Part shown: in pieces, positions 1 to 11,218 of the stretch | Numbering within the stretch: position 1 is the first letter of the stretch | How the letters are laid out: each line of letters opens with the position of its first letter | Assembly: GCF_025766255.1 (NCBI RefSeq) | Contig: NW_026516692.1 | Location: forward strand, 310,001-374,000 | DNA: 64,000 bases | Direction of reading: 5' to 3' | Origin: Zychaea mexicana | Taxonomy: Eukaryota > Mucoromycota > Mucoromycetes > Mucorales > Lichtheimiaceae | Notes under the pieces: generated by a model | Databases searched by the model: none | What the model was told of the DNA's origin: nothing | What the model saw: the letters and a program-made list of their open reading frames with translations, nothing else | Program-made: the position numbers and the translations under genes

Positions 1-86
1 TGTCATTACTGCATGCATTACTATATCCATCATCATCATTGTTAGCTGGTTATTTTTTTTTTTTTTTTGCTTGCGTTATTCGTGTT

Positions 87-1424
87 TTAGTGGGTTGGGA
101 GTAGGGGAGACAGAGAAAAAAAAACTAACCAAGTCTCGACAGGAAAATTGGCTACATGCCAAAACTGAGCACGTTTCCAAGCTTCGGGAACCATTTCCAA
201 CGCCACAAGCTGTTTAGACAATTCGGAAGCCATGGCATACAAGTGTGGATGCTGCGCAGCTTGGCGTAACACGGGTGTCATTTGGTGGTACAAAGTTTGA
301 ATGCGGCCGATCGTGATGGGGGATGCTGTTGTTGTTGTTGGAGGACGACGGAAAGGATCTAGCCAGGACGATGCATGGATGGGCATGGGTGCTTTGTCTT
401 GCAACGCGTCCACAAGGCCAACGATACGTTCGATCCGTTTCTGACGCGACAAGCCTTGGGATCGTGGGGATTGACAGGGTATGATTGGATGGTTACGACA
501 GTGGGGACACCACCGTGAAAAGGGACGATAGGGTTGGTTGTATTTTTCGTATTGGTCGACCAGCGAAGAAGGTACATAGCGACTCCATTCTGATTGTTTG
601 ATGGATTCTTGACACACTTTTCCCAATTTGTTAGTTTTGAGGGGGAAATTGTAGAAACTCGTCACATACGCCTCTCTTTCAATGGGCTTACCAGGACATT
701 TAATCCGAGTGACACCGAGTCCCCAGGATGCATGAACGATTTCTTCGATATACCTATTTTAGAAAAAAACAAGTTCACACACACACACACACGGGGGAGG
801 TTAACAAAAAGACAAAGAAAAGCCTCCAACAATACCAAACAATTTTTACCTTTGAAAACAAGGTTTACAAAACTGATCACGACACGACTCCAAGCACAAA
901 GCATAGCGTTTGCTTAAGCAAATAGAGCATTTCTGTAACCAGTATTCCATGGCATCATTGTCGTCACTGCCACTTTCTGTTGCAGACGTAGTGGTAGTAG
1001 TAGAAGACGACGACGAAGCCCTCAACACCGGTCTGCTACTACTTGACGACGACGACGACGACGACGACGCACCAGGTCCTCTGACACCATTGTTCACGGT
1101 TCGGATCGTGTTGTGTTTTGAACGATGTTTTCGTTGCTGCCTTCGTCGTCGTGCTGTGGTTGTGGGATCCTTGTGATGCGCCAATACCAATTGATAGAGC
1201 CAGCCAATAAAGAATGACAATGTGCGTAAAAAGATGGCAGGCATTAACAGTGCTGGGTAAAACAGGTAGAAAAAGGGCAAACAATAGCAAAATAACAGGT
1301 TGGCTAGGTTGAACTTTTGCCAATATTCTTTGAAATGTTCAACCCATGTTTTTGGTTGTAGTTGTTGTTGTTGTTGTTGTTGGAAGTGTTGTTGTTGTGT
1401 AGAATGTTGTGCTAATGTGTCCAT
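87..1424 (-). CDS. RBR/IBR-like RING E3 ubiquitin ligase, membrane-anchored (likely)
   Basis: Two exons are supported: 850-1424 and about 87-753, joined across a GTAAAA...TAG intron that keeps frame through an Arg codon. The protein has a Gln-rich N-terminus (residues about 10-22), hydrophobic segments near residues 40-80 that look like one or two membrane helices, a basic stretch, Ser/Thr runs, and then a RING1-like cysteine array (CSIC, SCRDQFCKPC, then IKCPGK about 20 residues on). A WCPHC motif follows in exon 2, as in IBR/TRIAD proteins. In known families this architecture transfers ubiquitin, often at a membrane. The usual His in the C-x-H-x-F-C part is Asp here. The 3' end is uncertain: the frame stops at 87, but a donor-like GTTAGT at 129 and an acceptor at 46 would give another short C-terminus. 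The length is about 413 aa if unspliced at the end. Confidence 0.6.
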
Positions 1425-2164
1425 TGAAAGGTGGGGAGGGGAAAGAAAGAAAGAGCGGTTTGTTCCCTGGACTAGTAGTAGTAGTAGTAGTAGTAGTCAA
1501 GCAGTAGTAGTCAAGTAGTACGATTGTGTGTGAATAAGCAGCAAACTAACGGTTCTCTCCGCTCCAAAAAAAAAAAAAAAACAATTGCCAAGCCCTTGCC
1601 TTGCTCCTCTGCAATATAACATTTCCCAGCAACCCCTACACCTTTTTTAAAGTTTCCAAAAGAAAATGCGCTTTCTTTTGCATGAATTTTTTATTATTAT
1701 TACTATAGTTTTCTTTCTTTTTTTTTTCAGTGGTCCACTTTAATGAGAAAGATCAAATGGTTTAAGATGGGGGGCATAACGTTTTGGTGGGGTTGTTTGT
1801 GTGTGTGAGATGAGGGGGAGGGGGGGAGGAGGGGGGGAAACATATGTATAAAGAGAGGGATTGGGGCTTTTTCTTTTTGGGTATGTTGATATATCTCGTT
1901 TTTATAAGAATGCCAGCATCCCCAAAAACTAAGTATAAAAGAGAGAGAGAAAAAGGGTTTGTGTACATATACAAGCAGCGGAGAGCAAGTCAACAGCGTA
2001 TGTGTGATGTGTGTATATAGTGGCGTGAAGCTGATAGAAAGAAAAAAATATATAAAATAGAAACCCCAAGTTCAGACGAAACAAAGGAGTAAGAAAAAGA
2101 GGGGGGGGTGCGGTTTACAAGGCAGACAGGTTGTTAAGCAGGTCAAGAGAAAAGAGAAAAGAAA
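1425..2164. other. Intergenic, promoter of the RBR gene and 3' region of the C2H2 gene
   Basis: I see no convincing gene. The stretch holds an (AGT)n run near 1470-1500, an A-run near 1566-1580, and purine-rich tracts. The left part should be the promoter of the minus-strand RBR-like gene. The right part should be the 3' UTR of the minus-strand zinc-finger gene. Confidence 0.6.
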
Positions 2165-3343
2165 TTAATAGAAGCCTCCCAGCGTCATGGATGGATGCAA
2201 TTGATTGTACGCCTGCTGCTGAAGCTGGAACGTGTTTGGTGAGATGGTTGCCGTTGTTGGTACTACCGGTCCATTGCCTGCTGGTACTGCTGATGGTACT
2301 GATGGTGGTGGTGGTGGTGGTGGTGCTCCCATGGCTGCTGCTGCTGCTGCTGCAAACGCCTGCTGTTGTTGCTGTTGCTGATAAATATGCTCCTGCTGCT
2401 GCTTGATGGCTTCATCCTTGGCCTTCCTCACTGCCTCCCGTTCCTTCTTTTGTCGTCGCCACTCCTTGCGCATTTCCTTAAACTCGGACGGATGTCGCTT
2501 GGGCCCGTGTTTCTGCATGCTGACATGCGCATTCAGATGATTCAGCGTGCCATACGACTTTGTGCAGCCGGGCCAGTTGCAGTGATATAGCCGTTCAATC
2601 TCGTCGTATTTCCGTCGAGGCCGTTTCCTTTGGTTGGTTCCCGGGATGGCGACAAAGGAATACGTTTTGCTGTCTGCACACGATCCCGTGTCATCGCTGC
2701 TGCTTTCGGATGGATGACGTACTCGGCGTTGCATGTTGTCGAACGGTCCTGGTTGTGTTGTCGTTGTCATTGGATCAATGTAAGCGAGAGGCGGTGGTCC
2801 GGTGGCGGCGGCAACAACGGCTGCTGCTGCTGCTGTGGTTGGATCCATCGTGGTCAGATGGGCAGGTGCTGTGGTAGGGAACAGCGGTGCAATTTGATCC
2901 ATCATTGTCAGCATGTCTTGTTGTGTTGTAGCAGCGACCGACGTGTTTGTCGTGGTGCTGGTCATGGCTGCTGCGACTGCTTGTGCCTGTGCGGCTTGTT
3001 CGGCTGCAGCCGCCGCCGCCACTGCCTCGGCGCTTGGATTGCTTGTGGCGGTTGTGGTAGCAGGCGCGTAATCATAGTATACCGGAGCAGCAGCAGCAGC
3101 AGTGGTGGTGGTGGTTGTGGCGGTGGTAGTAGTAGTAGTAGTAGGGGCGGTGGTATAGGGCATTGAAGAAGACGTTATAGAAGGTGCAGTGGTAGTATGA
3201 GAGACATCGCCGTCCTTGGACGATCGATCGGTGGTCAAGAGTTGTGATAACGGTGGCAGGGACGGCAGTTCGAGTTGATGCAAGTAACTTGCGTTCTGCT
3301 GTCGTCGTGTCAAGAGTGTTGGTGATGTGTAATCAGTCATCAT
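2165..3343 (-). CDS. Fungal C2H2 zinc-finger transcription factor
   Basis: A single open frame of 392 codons. I chose the start at the first of two adjacent ATGs (3343) because the frame further upstream is low-complexity and reads through (CA)n and polypyrimidine 5' UTR sequence. The N-terminal half is Thr/Ala-rich low complexity. A basic patch RKRPRRK (about 239-245) is a probable nuclear localisation signal. One C2H2 finger follows at about 255-278 (C-x4-C-x12-H-x5-H) with the text TLNHLNAHVSMQKHGPKR, a form I recognise from a conserved fungal regulator family. After it comes a highly charged helix (residues about 285-315) rich in Lys/Arg/Glu, then Gln, Ala and Pro runs. It probably binds DNA in the nucleus; targets are unknown. 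No introns are needed. Repeats of GCT/GTT in the gene create long open frames on the opposite strand that I do not regard as genes. Confidence 0.8.
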   Translation of the reverse strand: MMTDYTSPTLLTRRQQNASYLHQLELPSLPPLSQLLTTDRSSKDGDVSHTTTAPSITSSSMPYTTAPTTTTTTTATTTTTTAAAAAPVYYDYAPATTTATSNPSAEAVAAAAAAEQAAQAQAVAAAMTSTTTNTSVAATTQQDMLTMMDQIAPLFPTTAPAHLTTMDPTTAAAAAVVAAATGPPPLAYIDPMTTTTQPGPFDNMQRRVRHPSESSSDDTGSCADSKTYSFVAIPGTNQRKRPRRKYDEIERLYHCNWPGCTKSYGTLNHLNAHVSMQKHGPKRHPSEFKEMRKEWRRQKKEREAVRKAKDEAIKQQQEHIYQQQQQQQAFAAAAAAAMGAPPPPPPPSVPSAVPAGNGPVVPTTATISPNTFQLQQQAYNQLHPSMTLGGFY

Positions 3344-4750
3344 GTGTGTGTGTGTGTGTGTGAACTCGTTTGTGGGTCTTTTAAGAAGAAGAAGAAGAAG
3401 AAAAAGGTAGAAAAAGAAAAATTGCATGCACGTCGAACGTTCAAGTAAAAGAAAAAATAAAAAAAAGGGATAAAAATAAAGAGCGGACCTTGGGTTTCTG
3501 TAAAGAGAGAGAGAGAGAGTGCTGGGCAAAAATGACGTCAAGTTGGTTTCCGGGCGCTTCCTTTTAAGGACTAGTGTTTGGCCTGGGCGATCCCATATCG
3601 CAAAAAAAGGGCGGCGAAAAAAAAAAAAAATTAAAAGAGAGGGTGTTACTGTACCAGTCCAGCACAACACCACCCATTTTTATTCGGGGTACAACCCGAG
3701 CCTGGCAAATCTTTTTTTTTTTTTGTTGAGCTGGGCTGGCTGTGACTGAGTTTTAAGTGAACGAGAAAACCAAAAAAAAAATCTGTGATCGCTTGTGAGA
3801 ATGACTTGTGTGTCGATCACTTTCTTATTCGATGCGTGTTTCCCAAGCACACATTTTTCGAATAAAGCACCCCCATTTGTTTCAATTATCATTAAAGATA
3901 AGCAGTCCCGAATTCATTGTTGCCTGAGCACACGTAAAGTCCAAAGGGAGAGGTTTGGCGGGGGGGTGTGAGTGGGAGGACAGAGTTAGGTAGGTGGGAG
4001 GTCCCGGGCAATGCAATCGTGTGTGTGTGTGTCTCTCTAATCGATGGGGTTTTGATATGATGTGTGAGATCGGTGACGACGACTACGGACGACGATGATG
4101 ATGCTGATGATGATGATGTGGTCCTCGTCGACGTCGTCGTTGTTGTTATTTGTTTGTTTACGTATTGTGTCACCGTCCCACTTTTTACTTACACACACAC
4201 ACACTTACACACACAACCACTTTCAGCCACACACACACACATACACACGGCCTTGTCCGAAAAGGTGTTAGTGTAAAGATCGACAACAACATCATCCACC
4301 CGGAAGGTCCTCGTTTGAACACCAGCAGCAGCAGCAGCAGCAGCAACAGCAGTGCACGCACAATTTAGCACGTTGCCATTTTTTTAAGCTTGCTTCCACT
4401 TTATACTTGAATTGGCAAGAGCCCTTTTTTAACATTGAAGGCTGTGTGGAGTGTTGTCGCCATTGCTGCAAAGTGAGACTCTCTCTCTCTCTCTTGGCTT
4501 AAACAATTTACAGTCCACCTGCCAGTTTCAGCAATGACACTTGAGTATATAGCAACTTGGCGCTGCGTTCGAGACATATGCTAATTAACACATATAACCG
4601 AGACATTGAAGCATTTTAGCCGTTTCAGTCGTGGCACTATCCAATATTTAGTGGGATGCCAAGTCTTTTCAAAAGCAGTGTTAGTTAGAGGCGAAACCAG
4701 TGATTTCGACACTTGACATTTCGCGTTCGAGAACCTCCTTCTCCCATTCA
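3344..4750. other. Intergenic with simple repeats; divergent promoter region
   Basis: This is the divergent space between the C2H2 gene and the secreted barrel gene. It contains (GT)n/(CA)n tracts at 3343-3361, 4019-4031 and 4190-4245, GAT/GAC triplets near 4075-4120, CAG triplets near 4322-4350, and (CT)n near 4480-4494. None of the frames across these repeats looks like protein. No RNA gene was recognised. Confidence 0.6.
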
Positions 4751-4758
4751 TATAAATA
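4751..4758 (+). promoter_or_regulatory. Probable TATA box of the secreted barrel gene
   Basis: TATAAATA lies about 140 bp before the ATG at 4898. A pyrimidine-rich stretch (4790-4860) follows between them, typical of fungal promoters. This is inferred from sequence only. Confidence 0.45.
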
Positions 4759-4897
4759 CACCCCCGGTACTGTGTGTTTGTCTTTCTCCATCACTTTTTT
4801 TTTCTTGCGCTGGTTCGCTTTATATTACTTTCCTTGTGCCATATCTCCCTTCTTATCCATTCGTACATAACACCAAAAAAAAACGTTCATTTCAACG

Positions 4898-5746
4898 ATG
4901 AAATTGTCTACTGCCGTCTCCTTCGTTGCTGCTTCTTGGTTCGTCGTCCTGGCTGATGCTGCCGTGATCCCTGGCTCTTCTGGTACGCCTCCTCCTACTA
5001 CTACTACTACTACTACGGCTGGTTCCGTCGACTTGACCGCTTCCACGCTGGACGTGACTCCTACTCCTTCTTCAGGTGCTGGTCACCATCGTATCACTCG
5101 CGCTGAGCGTGTATTGAACTTTAAACGCGGTCATGATCATGATGATGACGAAGATGCTTCGGATAACGACGACTCTGGTAGTTCCTCGTCGTCGTCTGAT
5201 AGCAGCACCAGTAGCGACTCTGCTACTCCCACCTCTTCCTCTTCTTCTTCTTCTTCCTCCTCCTCGGATAATGGTGGCAAGACTTATTCAGGCACAGGTA
5301 CTTGGTTTATTCCCTCGACACAAGGCGGATCGGCAGGTGCCTGTGGCGGCGATAACGAAGATGACGCTCAAATCGTTGCTTTGGTAAGCACACCAACCAT
5401 GATGATGTTTCAGATCAAAAAAGAAAGCTTTCTTTTTTTTTTGGGGGGGGGGGAGGGAAGGAAACAAGCCGAAAGCTCTTTAATGGAACTATGAAAACCT
5501 ATTCACTCACGACGCAAACACATTTTTTAGAACCAGGAACAGTACGGCGATACCTCGTCCAAGAGCGATTGGTGTGGCAAAAAGGTTGAGATCAGCCACA
5601 ATGGCAAATCGACCACTGCCACCATCACCGATGCTTGTCCCGAATGCGTGTCTGGTGACTTGGACTTGACCCAGGCTGTCTTTAAGGCATTGGAAAGCGA
5701 CCTTGATGTTGGCGAGTTGGATATCTCCTGGAAGGTTGTTTCCTAA
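4898..5746 (+). CDS. Secreted double-psi beta-barrel (RlpA/expansin-like) protein
   Basis: Two exons, 4898-5383 and 5531-5746, joined in phase 0 through a GTAAGC...TTTTTTAG intron; 233 aa. Residues 1-22 form a signal peptide (hydrophobic core after MKLS, AD/AA cleavage region). A Pro/Thr/Ser-rich segment and a Lys-Arg (FKRGHD, about residue 76) suggest Kex2-type processing, followed by an Asp/Ser-rich linker. The C-terminal ~110 residues carry the barrel: a GTGTWF start, GACGG, then across the intron DWCGKKVEI, TDACPEC and DLTQAVF, ending ISWKVV. In this superfamily (barwin, expansin-like, cerato-platanin-like folds) proteins act at cell walls, often without hydrolase activity. Substrate cannot be told. 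An AATAAA-like signal lies about 90 bp past the stop. A second family member sits at 14721-15491. Confidence 0.82.
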
Positions 5747-6825
5747 AAAGCAACACAGTTTCCCCTTTTGTTGTAGTATAGTTTCCTCAGTACAAAAGAT
5801 CTGTGATCTGCTTTTTGTTTTCTATGTTGTATTAAAAATAAATATCTTTTTTTTGGATCTGATTTGTGTGTGTTTTTTTGATGTTGTTGTTTAAAACGGT
5901 AAATGAATTATCCTTGAAAAAGCCAATGTTTCTCTCTATCTCTCTTTCTCCTCTTTTTTCGTCGATCTTTGTTTGACGATGGGAAAATGAACCCCGAATT
6001 TGAAAAGAGATGTGTTCTATATGTTTCTTGGTCATTGATTGTTCTTGAACAATAAAAGCGATCCATTCTTATTGGTGTAGACTTGTAATTGTCTTTTTTT
6101 AGGTAATCACAAGAAACACAGCAAATTGACAGGTAAAAAATGATGAAACATGGGGTGACTATTATCCCTCTCTAAAGGGGGGGGGTGTGGATACGTCGTT
6201 TTCCTCATGGCAATTATAATCAATCACCCGGGAACAGGTATCATCAAATTGCTGTTGTTTCCTGGACAACGACGAGTAATGGGGCGCAATAAGAAGGTAG
6301 TAATTAATTAAGTTTACTACTTGCTACCTTACATATACAAAACCCGGGTGGGGGGGGGGCGTGTCTTCTTTTTTTTTGTTGTATCATAGCAACGATCAAG
6401 AGCGAATGATCGTCGGAACACTTGGGTAACGGTCCGGGTTACCATGATTGGTTCCAAAACCGGGTAAATAAACAATCCACTCTATTAATAGGACTGGTTA
6501 TTATTTTATATATGCCCGTGTCAAATCTGTCCAAGAAAAGGTAGTAGTAGTAGTAGCAAAGCTGGTACCTACATTCGTTCAGAAACAAGGGAGGTACATG
6601 GTCAACAACAATAAAAGTAAAAAGGTCGTGGGTTTAGCAATAAATGTTTCTTTTTTTGCATCGTCGGCATTGAGCGTTACACGCATTTTCTGTGTAATTT
6701 AAAAATTTTCTGCACACTTTTTTGTTGTTGTATGTAGCCTTTTGGGCCTCCGGTTCTCCCCAAGTTCATAATGAAATGGGCCACAATAGAAGATTGAGAA
6801 TTAAATATCCCAAACCTTATTGAAC

Positions 6826-6854
6826 GATGATGATGATGATGATGATGATGATGT
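6826..6854. repeat. (GAT)n microsatellite
   Basis: About nine uninterrupted GAT/ATG triplets in non-coding sequence. Confidence 0.85.
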
Positions 6855-7871
6855 GCCACCCACCACCGGTATTTTTTTTTTTTCATGTGTGTGTGGAAGC
6901 ATGCACAAAAAGCTTATGCTATGTAACCGCCCACAAAACCTTCCCATCCCGCACCCCTATCCTCTTCCCCCCCCCAAAAAGAAAACGAGAGAGAGCTATA
7001 ATGGATCGGGTCACCGTGACATCTGAACCTTGTAAAAGTGGTACAGAAATCAGGACGTCGATCTCTCCCAAACACATGCACGGGCCATAGTAAGCTAGTA
7101 CAATACTGGACGAGGTATCCAGAGAAAAATCACATAACAGAAATTATCAAGACCAGTCTGGGCTTTGTTTCCCCGTTGTATCATAAAACAAAAAGAGAAA
7201 CAAGCGTCTTTTTAAACTTTCGGGAACCCCGCACCGTCACAAACCTTCCCTTCCCGTCAACCCTGGCACCTCCCCGACCAGGTAAAACGATGAATGGCGG
7301 GAAAAAAAAAAGAAGTTAGACTTTGCCCCCCCCATCCCCCTTTCTTGGTTAACCATTATTGCTATCTGCATGAAAGGCGCAAACAATCTCAAAGGGATAC
7401 CTGTACTGCTAGTGAGGGACTGACGGCCGACCTTTACACCAAGCAGGCCTGCAGCTTCATCATAGAAACTTCTTTTGACAAGACCGGGTGGGAAGGGGTC
7501 AATGTACTAATTCACCCGAACAAGAAAAGGTGGGTCGAGTGAGGAGATGAATCTTATTGTTGTTAATTCTACAACAAACCCCCTACCCCGTATAAAGTTC
7601 TACTATTAGATGGGTCGCAGATATTTTGTGACAGGCTTAAACGGAAATAAAAACAGATCGACAACGGGGGCTAATTACTAACTACCAATGACCAATAATA
7701 ATAAAGTTTCTTTCAGGACAAATCAAAAACAAAATGATGTTGACCTAAAAGAATAAAAACCCAGTTATTTCTTGGCTCACTCCATGTCTGATAAAGGGTT
7801 TTTACTGTTTTAACTTGATTAACTGCACAATCATGAACGAGGACTCGTGTAGTTCAAGGTCGATGGAGACC

Positions 7872-7872
<1 letters not shown>

Positions 7873-7908
<36 letters not shown>
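7873..7908. repeat. (TTA)n microsatellite
   Basis: About twelve TTA/ATT triplets in non-coding sequence. Confidence 0.85.
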
Positions 7909-8747
7909 GAAATGACGGTGCGTCGTAGTGAGCAAACAAGGACATTGTTTAGAAAAAGTGCTCCAGTGTGATGATGATCCAGCATAATAGAAGCATGCAA
8001 CCACAACAACTCCATAATTATACTCTTGGCAGAAATTATTCATGTCACTTTTCGTGGAAGCAAGCGATATTATACCCAGTCACATATCGTGTTGGGATGT
8101 AGTGATACTTTCTGATACCCTCAGCAACGTCGTCGGTTGACATGCGAATTGTAAGTCTATTCTTGTAGTTGTTCTTGTGGATCGGCAAGAAACATTCAAA
8201 ATGCTGATTCGTTCCGTGTTCCGTGCTAGTAGTAGTGAAATTGTATGAATACACGCACACACACACACACCGCACAATTATATCACGTCGATGCTGACCG
8301 TTTCTGGTTTGCCCAATTGCTTTTCAGTCCAATTTTGTCCGAATGTTTATAGTCTGTCTGTCTTATTTCATGTGGGGCCCTGTTATATTGACTTTTACTG
8401 GGGAATATAAGCATTCAGCACCGTCCACACTATGAGGATTTAATTAAACTGTGTGCCGTTTCCCTTCGAGCTTGGTCTACTTTAAAAACGACTACGAAAC
8501 GTCTAAAAGATCAACCCATTATATGTTATTCCAACGTACTTTGGCGAAATAGGAAAACCTTTATTTTATTGAACCTTTCGATACCTTATAAGAATTATCG
8601 ATCCTGCTGTCCTCAACGTCGTTTGGGGCCTGATCAAGAGGCAAAAAGCCAGTAGCACTAACAGTTGCTTTACAAATGACGATGCAACTTGATCGTGATT
8701 GCCCGATCTTTGATTCTTTCCACAAGATTGAACTAAAAGTAAGATGG

Positions 8748-8813
8748 AAAAAAAAAAGTTGCTCCGTAGAGCGTATCCAACTCGGCGATTAGTGTCATCC
8801 TTGTGCAGGGGCC

Positions 8814-8845
<32 letters not shown>

Positions 8846-8870
8846 TAATGTGACAGAGGTACCGAAGTAC
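8748..8870 (-). ncRNA. U6 spliceosomal snRNA
   Basis: The minus strand reads as a complete U6 snRNA gene. From the 5' end there is a short GTAC-TTCG-GTAC hairpin, then AAATTGGAACGATACAGAGA containing the invariant ACAGAGA box that pairs with the 5' splice site, then AGATTAGCATGGCCCCTGC with the AGC catalytic triad and U4-pairing region, then the CAAGGATGACA internal stem-loop. The 3' part holds a small GCTC-TACG-GAGC hairpin and ends in a run of ten T (8748-8757), the Pol III terminator. The core is nearly identical to U6 of other eukaryotes; the 5' hairpin and 3' tail are the variable parts. No intron is visible. It is a nuclear RNA of the spliceosome, consistent with the intron-rich genes around it. 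Confidence 0.95.
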
Positions 8871-8900
8871 ATGTCGATTTAAGCCCTAATGTCGGCAAAC

Positions 8901-8906
8901 TTTATA
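8901..8906 (-). promoter_or_regulatory. TATA box of the U6 gene
   Basis: TATAAA on the minus strand, about 31-36 bp upstream of the U6 5' end at 8870, the position expected for a Pol III U6 promoter. Confidence 0.7.
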
Positions 8907-10198
8907 AGCTGTAAATTGAGTTGCAATGTGCGACTTGTGGGTTTTAAAGTAAACTCCGGTAAGATGCCTTCAGCCAAACCATCTTGACGCTACCTGAGAT
9001 ATCCCATCATGCTACGCTTAAGCTAGTGTGTAAGATGGTGCGTATATATGTGTATGTTGTGTGGGAGAGTATAATACTATGTACTTTATAGAGTAGGCAA
9101 TTGGGAGCTTTTGTTGGTTTTGCTATAAAAATTCAAGCACTTTTAAAACTGATCCATTGCCTACTGTGTATCAGTAAGTATCCTGTAGTGTCATGGAAAT
9201 CACTCCTATCATTTTGTAATCAGGGAAAACTGCTCAGCGTGCGATGGTCGTCAAACTTTTTGTTTGTGCCCGTTCTTTTGGCGCATTCCAAAACAAAAAG
9301 AGGCAACATTGTGAAGAAGAAAGCGGGAGCGTCTAGGCTATATACGTATATGATATGCGCTTGCATTTATCAGGTGCGCCGTGTCCAACATTTGCCTGAT
9401 CATCCGGTCGTCTATCACTATCATCGGTGCAAATGACAGTCGTATTGGCCACCAGCAAGTGTAAAAAGACAAAGGGTCGTGTACTCATGCCCAAGATACC
9501 CACTGTCAAAACCCCCCCCCCCGTCGTGGTTTGAAGCATGAATCATTTGGGTACGTTGTAAGTGTTGGGCAAGGATTGCTGGGATGAGCAATCGTCAAGG
9601 GTGTGATATGTTCATATTGCTCACCAGTAAATGATAATAGCTCTTTCCTAAAATTCATCGGCCTGTGACGACAGGTTGGATCATTCAAGAGGGCCGGCTC
9701 AATCAACTGAGCATAGTGCGAACGTTTGCCCTACACTTCATGCGCTTGTCGCAAGCCCTGAGTTGACTCAACTTCATATATATATATATATACCGACTGG
9801 TTGCTGCGACGCTTGTGATGAGGAAGGGGGACATTTGCTTATGAATGCTACTCATACTTGTCACAACGAACAATGACAAGGAATCATCCGTAGCAGCGCC
9901 ACTGACAACAACGACTCGATCCAACAAGTTTCCATGGATCACTTTGACAGCAGATTTTCTACCCTGATAAAAAAAAGCTCCGACCAAATCATATCAGAAG
10001 AGGATCGGTGTGCGCGTGATCCCTGGTAAAGGTTCTGATAGGTTACACGCATACACTTGACTGACCCGACTAACTGACTGAGAACGGGCATTTTGACATA
10101 CACGCGACTTTACTAGAACAACAACCGAAAAAGAAACAAAAAAAAGAAAACGTTTTATTACAGTTTCCAAAAAAGACAAAAAAGAAGAAAAATGTACA
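8907..10198. other. Intergenic between U6 and HIS1
   Basis: No recognised gene. On the minus strand between about 9340 and 9990 there are three non-repetitive frames of 65-95 codons in different phases whose amino-acid make-up looks somewhat protein-like. They lack clear splice links and match no family I know, so they may be remnants of a decayed gene. Confidence 0.4.
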
Positions 10199-11218
10199 TT
10201 AGACACGGCAGCTAGTGAAAGCCGTGACCAGGATATCAGTGGCGCCGACTTCAGTCAACTTGTCCATAATCTCGCCCTTTTCTTTTGCCTCGATCATAGC
10301 CGAGACAGCAACCCAACCTTCGTGCGATTCCAGTGATGAGACTGTAGCGCCTTGACGACCGGGAGTGATGGAGGTGCCTTTCTGGATATTTTCGCGTTTG
10401 ATGTTGTAAGAGCACAAGACGTATTTACGAGCAGCGATGACGCCACGAATGCGGGAGGTGATTTTTTCGATAAGGGAGGTGTGCTGAGATTTGTGGTTGG
10501 CAATCAAGACCGATTGAGTTGTCATGAGTGTGTGGACGTCATGGAGACCAGCTGCACGCATCGTTTCACCCGATTCGACCAAATCGACTAGTATTTAAAG
10601 AAAAAAAAACTATCAGCCAAAGGTTTGATGATCATGGTGTGCGCCTATTGATTGAGAGGCGTGACAAAAAAAAGTTGTTGTAAACCCAAAGAGGAGATGT
10701 GAGTCATACTTACTGATACCATCAGCAAGGCCCAAGGCACAAGCGGCCTCGACCGAGCCCGAGACATACGTAATGTGCGTTTGCTTGCCAGCGGCTTTAT
10801 CCAAAGGTTCAAAGACCTTGCGAGCATAGGCATCAAAACTGGTGACGATCCGTTTACCGACCAACGCATCCAACGTTTGAAACTCGCCCTTGACAGGTGT
10901 TTGAACACACAAACGACACCTGCCAAAGTCCAGTTCCAACACTTCAGTGACCTTGTCGGCTACCTCGTTTTCGACGACCATGTCCTGGCCCGTGATACCC
11001 ATGTCGACGTTGCCCTCGGCAACATACTTGGGAATGTCGGCGGCAGGCAGGAAAATAAGTGCAACGGGTAAGTTTGTTGAGAGGGCAATGTCTTGACGCG
11101 ATTTACGAGCAAAGTGAATGTCGGATCCTTTCAGCAGTTGTAAGACTTGTTCGTAGAGACGACCCTTTTTGGGTACGGCAAACAGTAATCGGTTGTCGAG
11201 ATCTTTGACAAAGTCCAT
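10199..11218 (-). CDS. HIS1: ATP phosphoribosyltransferase (histidine biosynthesis, step 1)
   Basis: Two exons, 10714-11218 and 10199-10587, joined by a GTAAGT...CTAG intron that splits an Ile codon; 297 aa. The enzyme condenses ATP and PRPP to phosphoribosyl-ATP in the cytosol, the committed and feedback-inhibited step of histidine synthesis. Family text is clear: LLFAVPKKGRL near the N-terminus, DIPKYVAEGNVDMGITGQD (about 61-79), the SGSVEAACALGLADGI PRPP-binding loop across the intron, VLIAN, and a C-terminal regulatory part with TPGRQGATVSSL and a final VGATDILV. The length matches fungal HIS1 (about 300 aa). The promoter is shared with the divergent regulator at 11730. I saw no Gcn4-type TGASTCA site in that 511-bp space. 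Confidence 0.96.

Larger units (their letters stand above)
5747..8747. other. Gene-poor 3-kb stretch
   Basis: I see no credible gene. It has microsatellites (GAT)n at 6826-6854 and (TTA)n at 7873-7908, a G-run near 6350, and many A/T runs. Short open frames here are created by triplet repeats or are random. No tRNA or rRNA was recognised. The right edge abuts the U6 snRNA terminator. Confidence 0.5.

Noticed and set aside
2131..3166. Genes on the plus strand opposite the C2H2 regulator
   Set aside because: They are translations of the complementary triplet repeats (Leu/Val/Ser/Cys runs) of the real gene.
4064..4371. Small Thr/Val/His-rich proteins
   Set aside because: They arise from (CA)n, GAT and CAG microsatellites and lack any gene context.
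9333..9987. A protein gene on the minus strand
   Set aside because: Three non-repetitive frames in different phases have protein-like composition, yet no splice sites join them well and no motif is recognisable.
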